A DNA stretch of 6,319 nt from contig CAJYBQ010000211.1 of assembly GCA_913064755.1 (NCBI GenBank), forward strand, positions 1 through 6,319. Reading direction: 5' to 3'. Below are positions 5,461 to 6,319 of this stretch, piece after piece; the stretch's first letter is position 1; every line of letters starts with the position of its first letter. This stretch comes from an uncultured Alphaproteobacteria bacterium. Lineage in GTDB: Bacteria; Pseudomonadota; Alphaproteobacteria; Minwuiales; Minwuiaceae. Below the pieces are notes generated by a model that saw only the letters and a program-made list of their open reading frames with translations, searched no databases and was not told where the DNA came from. Both the position numbers and the translations under genes were made by a program.

Positions 5461-5490
5461 GGCGGGGCTGGCACGGTTGGCCGTCCCGCC
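5461..5490 (+). terminator. Stem-loop after the MBL-fold gene
   Basis: Ten nt after the MBL stop codon, GGCGGG (5461-5466) pairs with CCCGCC (5485-5490). The helix continues through a GU and a CG pair and, past one bulged T, through GGC/GCC (5470-5472 with 5480-5482), leaving a 7-nt loop. This is a stable GC-rich hairpin in the right place for a terminator, but no T-run follows, so termination might need Rho or be partial. Confidence 0.4.
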
Positions 5491-5563
5491 GTCTCCGGAG
5501 AATTCCCCCGCCGCATGCCCGCTGAAAACAGGCGGCACTGATTTCGGATGTGTTGCGATCCTG

Positions 5564-5579
5564 CAGGTTGTTCAACCTG
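5564..5579. promoter_or_regulatory. Perfect 16-bp palindrome beside a ribosome binding site
   Basis: CAGGTTG (5564-5570), TT, CAACCTG (5573-5579) is a perfect 7+7 inverted repeat. It directly abuts the Shine-Dalgarno GAAGGAG (5581-5587) of the gene starting at 5596. As DNA it looks like a dimeric operator; as RNA it would form a 6-bp hairpin with a GTTC loop next to the ribosome site. Which of these applies is not decided by the sequence. Confidence 0.45.
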
Positions 5580-5595
5580 AGAAGGAGCAACCGCC

Positions 5596-6319
5596 ATGCA
5601 GACCGAGCCGTTCCGGCTGTCCGATCGCATCGTCGACCAGGACGCCAATGATCCGAAGGAACTTGCCCGCTTCGGGCGCGCCCTGAGCCAGGCAGGCGAA
5701 GACGTCCCCGACCTTTCCCAGCCGACCGTTTCGCGCGCCGCCAGACGCATTCAGGCCAGTCGCGGCATGAAGGTCGATGGCGAGGCCATGGTGAACGGCC
5801 CGACGGAACAGAGGCTGGCCGGGGAGTTGTTCGAACGCCAGGCCGCGGCCGACCCGTCGCCGCAGCGGAGGTTGCTCGGTCCCCGTGCCCATGTCCCTGT
5901 CCGGGCGCCGGTCGGCCCGGGTGGCCGCAACCTGCCCGCTGATCGCCAGGCCCTGCTGCGCCCGCTTGCGCTGGGTGGATACCTCTCGCGCTTCGGTGCG
6001 TTGAACCCCGGCGATCTCCCCCCGGGCCGGGATGACCCGGAACTGAACCGGGCACTGGCGGATTTCCGGGCCAGGCAGGGCATCACCGAAAAGGGGCCGG
6101 TCACGCCGGAGAGCGAGACGCTGCGCCTGCTCGACCAGATGGTGGCGCCGGAGCTGCATCGGCTGGTGGTGCGGGATAGTGCGCGTGCACGACCGAGGCA
6201 ACCAGGGACCGACGTCGAGGTCGTCCGCAATCGGCCGGAAAGCGCCACGGCGCGAGCTGTTCCATTCAAGGACCAGGGCCGGATCGCGCATGAAGCCGCG
6301 CAGGACCTTGATCTTGCCG
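5596..6319 (+). CDS. Protein with degenerate peptidoglycan-binding-like repeats (3' end outside window)
   Basis: The reading frame is open from the ATG at 5596 to the window end (241 codons, no stop), so only the N-terminal part is seen. GAAGGAG (5581-5587) lies 8 nt before the ATG. Two related blocks are visible: around residues 49-75, RAARRIQASRGMKVDGEAMV then NGPTEQRL, and around 154-182, NRALADFRARQGITEKG then PVTPESETLRLL. Both follow the pattern aFrxxxGlkxDGxxxPxxxTxxxL of peptidoglycan-binding-like helical repeats, the first better conserved than the second. VGPGGRNLPADRQALL precedes the second block, like the lead-in of such repeats in some Rhodospirillales proteins. The part between is rich in Pro, Arg and Ala and probably disordered. 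No signal peptide or membrane segment is seen at the N-terminus, so binding to a cell wall is doubtful; a phage or secreted structural protein is another possibility. Function unknown. Confidence 0.6.
   Translation, partial: MQTEPFRLSDRIVDQDANDPKELARFGRALSQAGEDVPDLSQPTVSRAARRIQASRGMKVDGEAMVNGPTEQRLAGELFERQAAADPSPQRRLLGPRAHVPVRAPVGPGGRNLPADRQALLRPLALGGYLSRFGALNPGDLPPGRDDPELNRALADFRARQGITEKGPVTPESETLRLLDQMVAPELHRLVVRDSARARPRQPGTDVEVVRNRPESATARAVPFKDQGRIAHEAAQDLDLA

Noticed and set aside
4440..5750. A 436-codon minus strand open frame opposite the MBL gene
   Set aside because: Antisense to a clear MBL-fold gene, no domain visible, and it would also cross the divergent promoter region and enter the next gene.
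5572..6291. A 239-codon minus strand open frame opposite the last gene
   Set aside because: The + strand frame has a strong ribosome binding site and repeat pattern and stays open to the window end; the minus frame shows no motif.

Overview
The window is GC-rich and tightly packed. Its gene families (PaaX regulator, adrenodoxin-reductase-type ferredoxin reductase, SDR, GpdQ-like phosphodiesterase, an unusual MBL-fold protein, and a protein with degenerate peptidoglycan-binding-like repeats) suggest the chromosome of a proteobacterium, probably alphaproteobacterial. The lineage is inferred from gene flavour only; no rRNA or tRNA is present. No CRISPR array, insertion sequence, tRNA or integrase was seen.

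Layout. (1) Bases 1-181 are non-coding or the tail of a gene cut by the window edge, then an AT-rich promoter-like stretch with a repeated 9-mer. (2) 182-382 (+) is a small cysteine-rich, zinc-ribbon-like protein with a strong ribosome binding site. It converges on the next gene, with a stem-loop at the junction. (3) 419-4369 (-) is a four-gene operon-like run, transcribed from right to left: PaaX-family regulator, ferredoxin-NADP+ reductase, GpdQ/CpdA-type metallophosphoesterase, SDR. Gaps are 30, 41 and 28 nt, and the three downstream genes each have a clear Shine-Dalgarno. (4) 4370-4499 is a divergent promoter region with two short inverted repeats and plausible promoters both ways; the paaX promoter predicts an almost leaderless transcript. 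(5) 4500-5450 (+) is an MBL-fold hydrolase-like protein in which the ligands of the second metal site are replaced. (6) 5451-5595 holds a stem-loop and a perfect 16-bp palindrome next to the ribosome binding site of the next gene. (7) 5596 to the window end (+) is an incomplete gene with two degenerate peptidoglycan-binding-like repeats.

How the genes may work together. The PaaX gene starts the leftward operon and faces the MBL gene, the usual arrangement for a regulator controlling itself and a divergent target. PaaX-type proteins typically respond to an acyl-CoA intermediate of a catabolic pathway. The SDR (NAD-type alcohol/keto oxidoreductase), the ferredoxin reductase (electron delivery to a ferredoxin-dependent oxygenase not encoded here) and the two metallohydrolase folds would fit a small catabolic module, but the substrate cannot be read from this sequence. 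The most distinctive feature is the conserved-looking but metal-site-depleted MBL protein in this setting.
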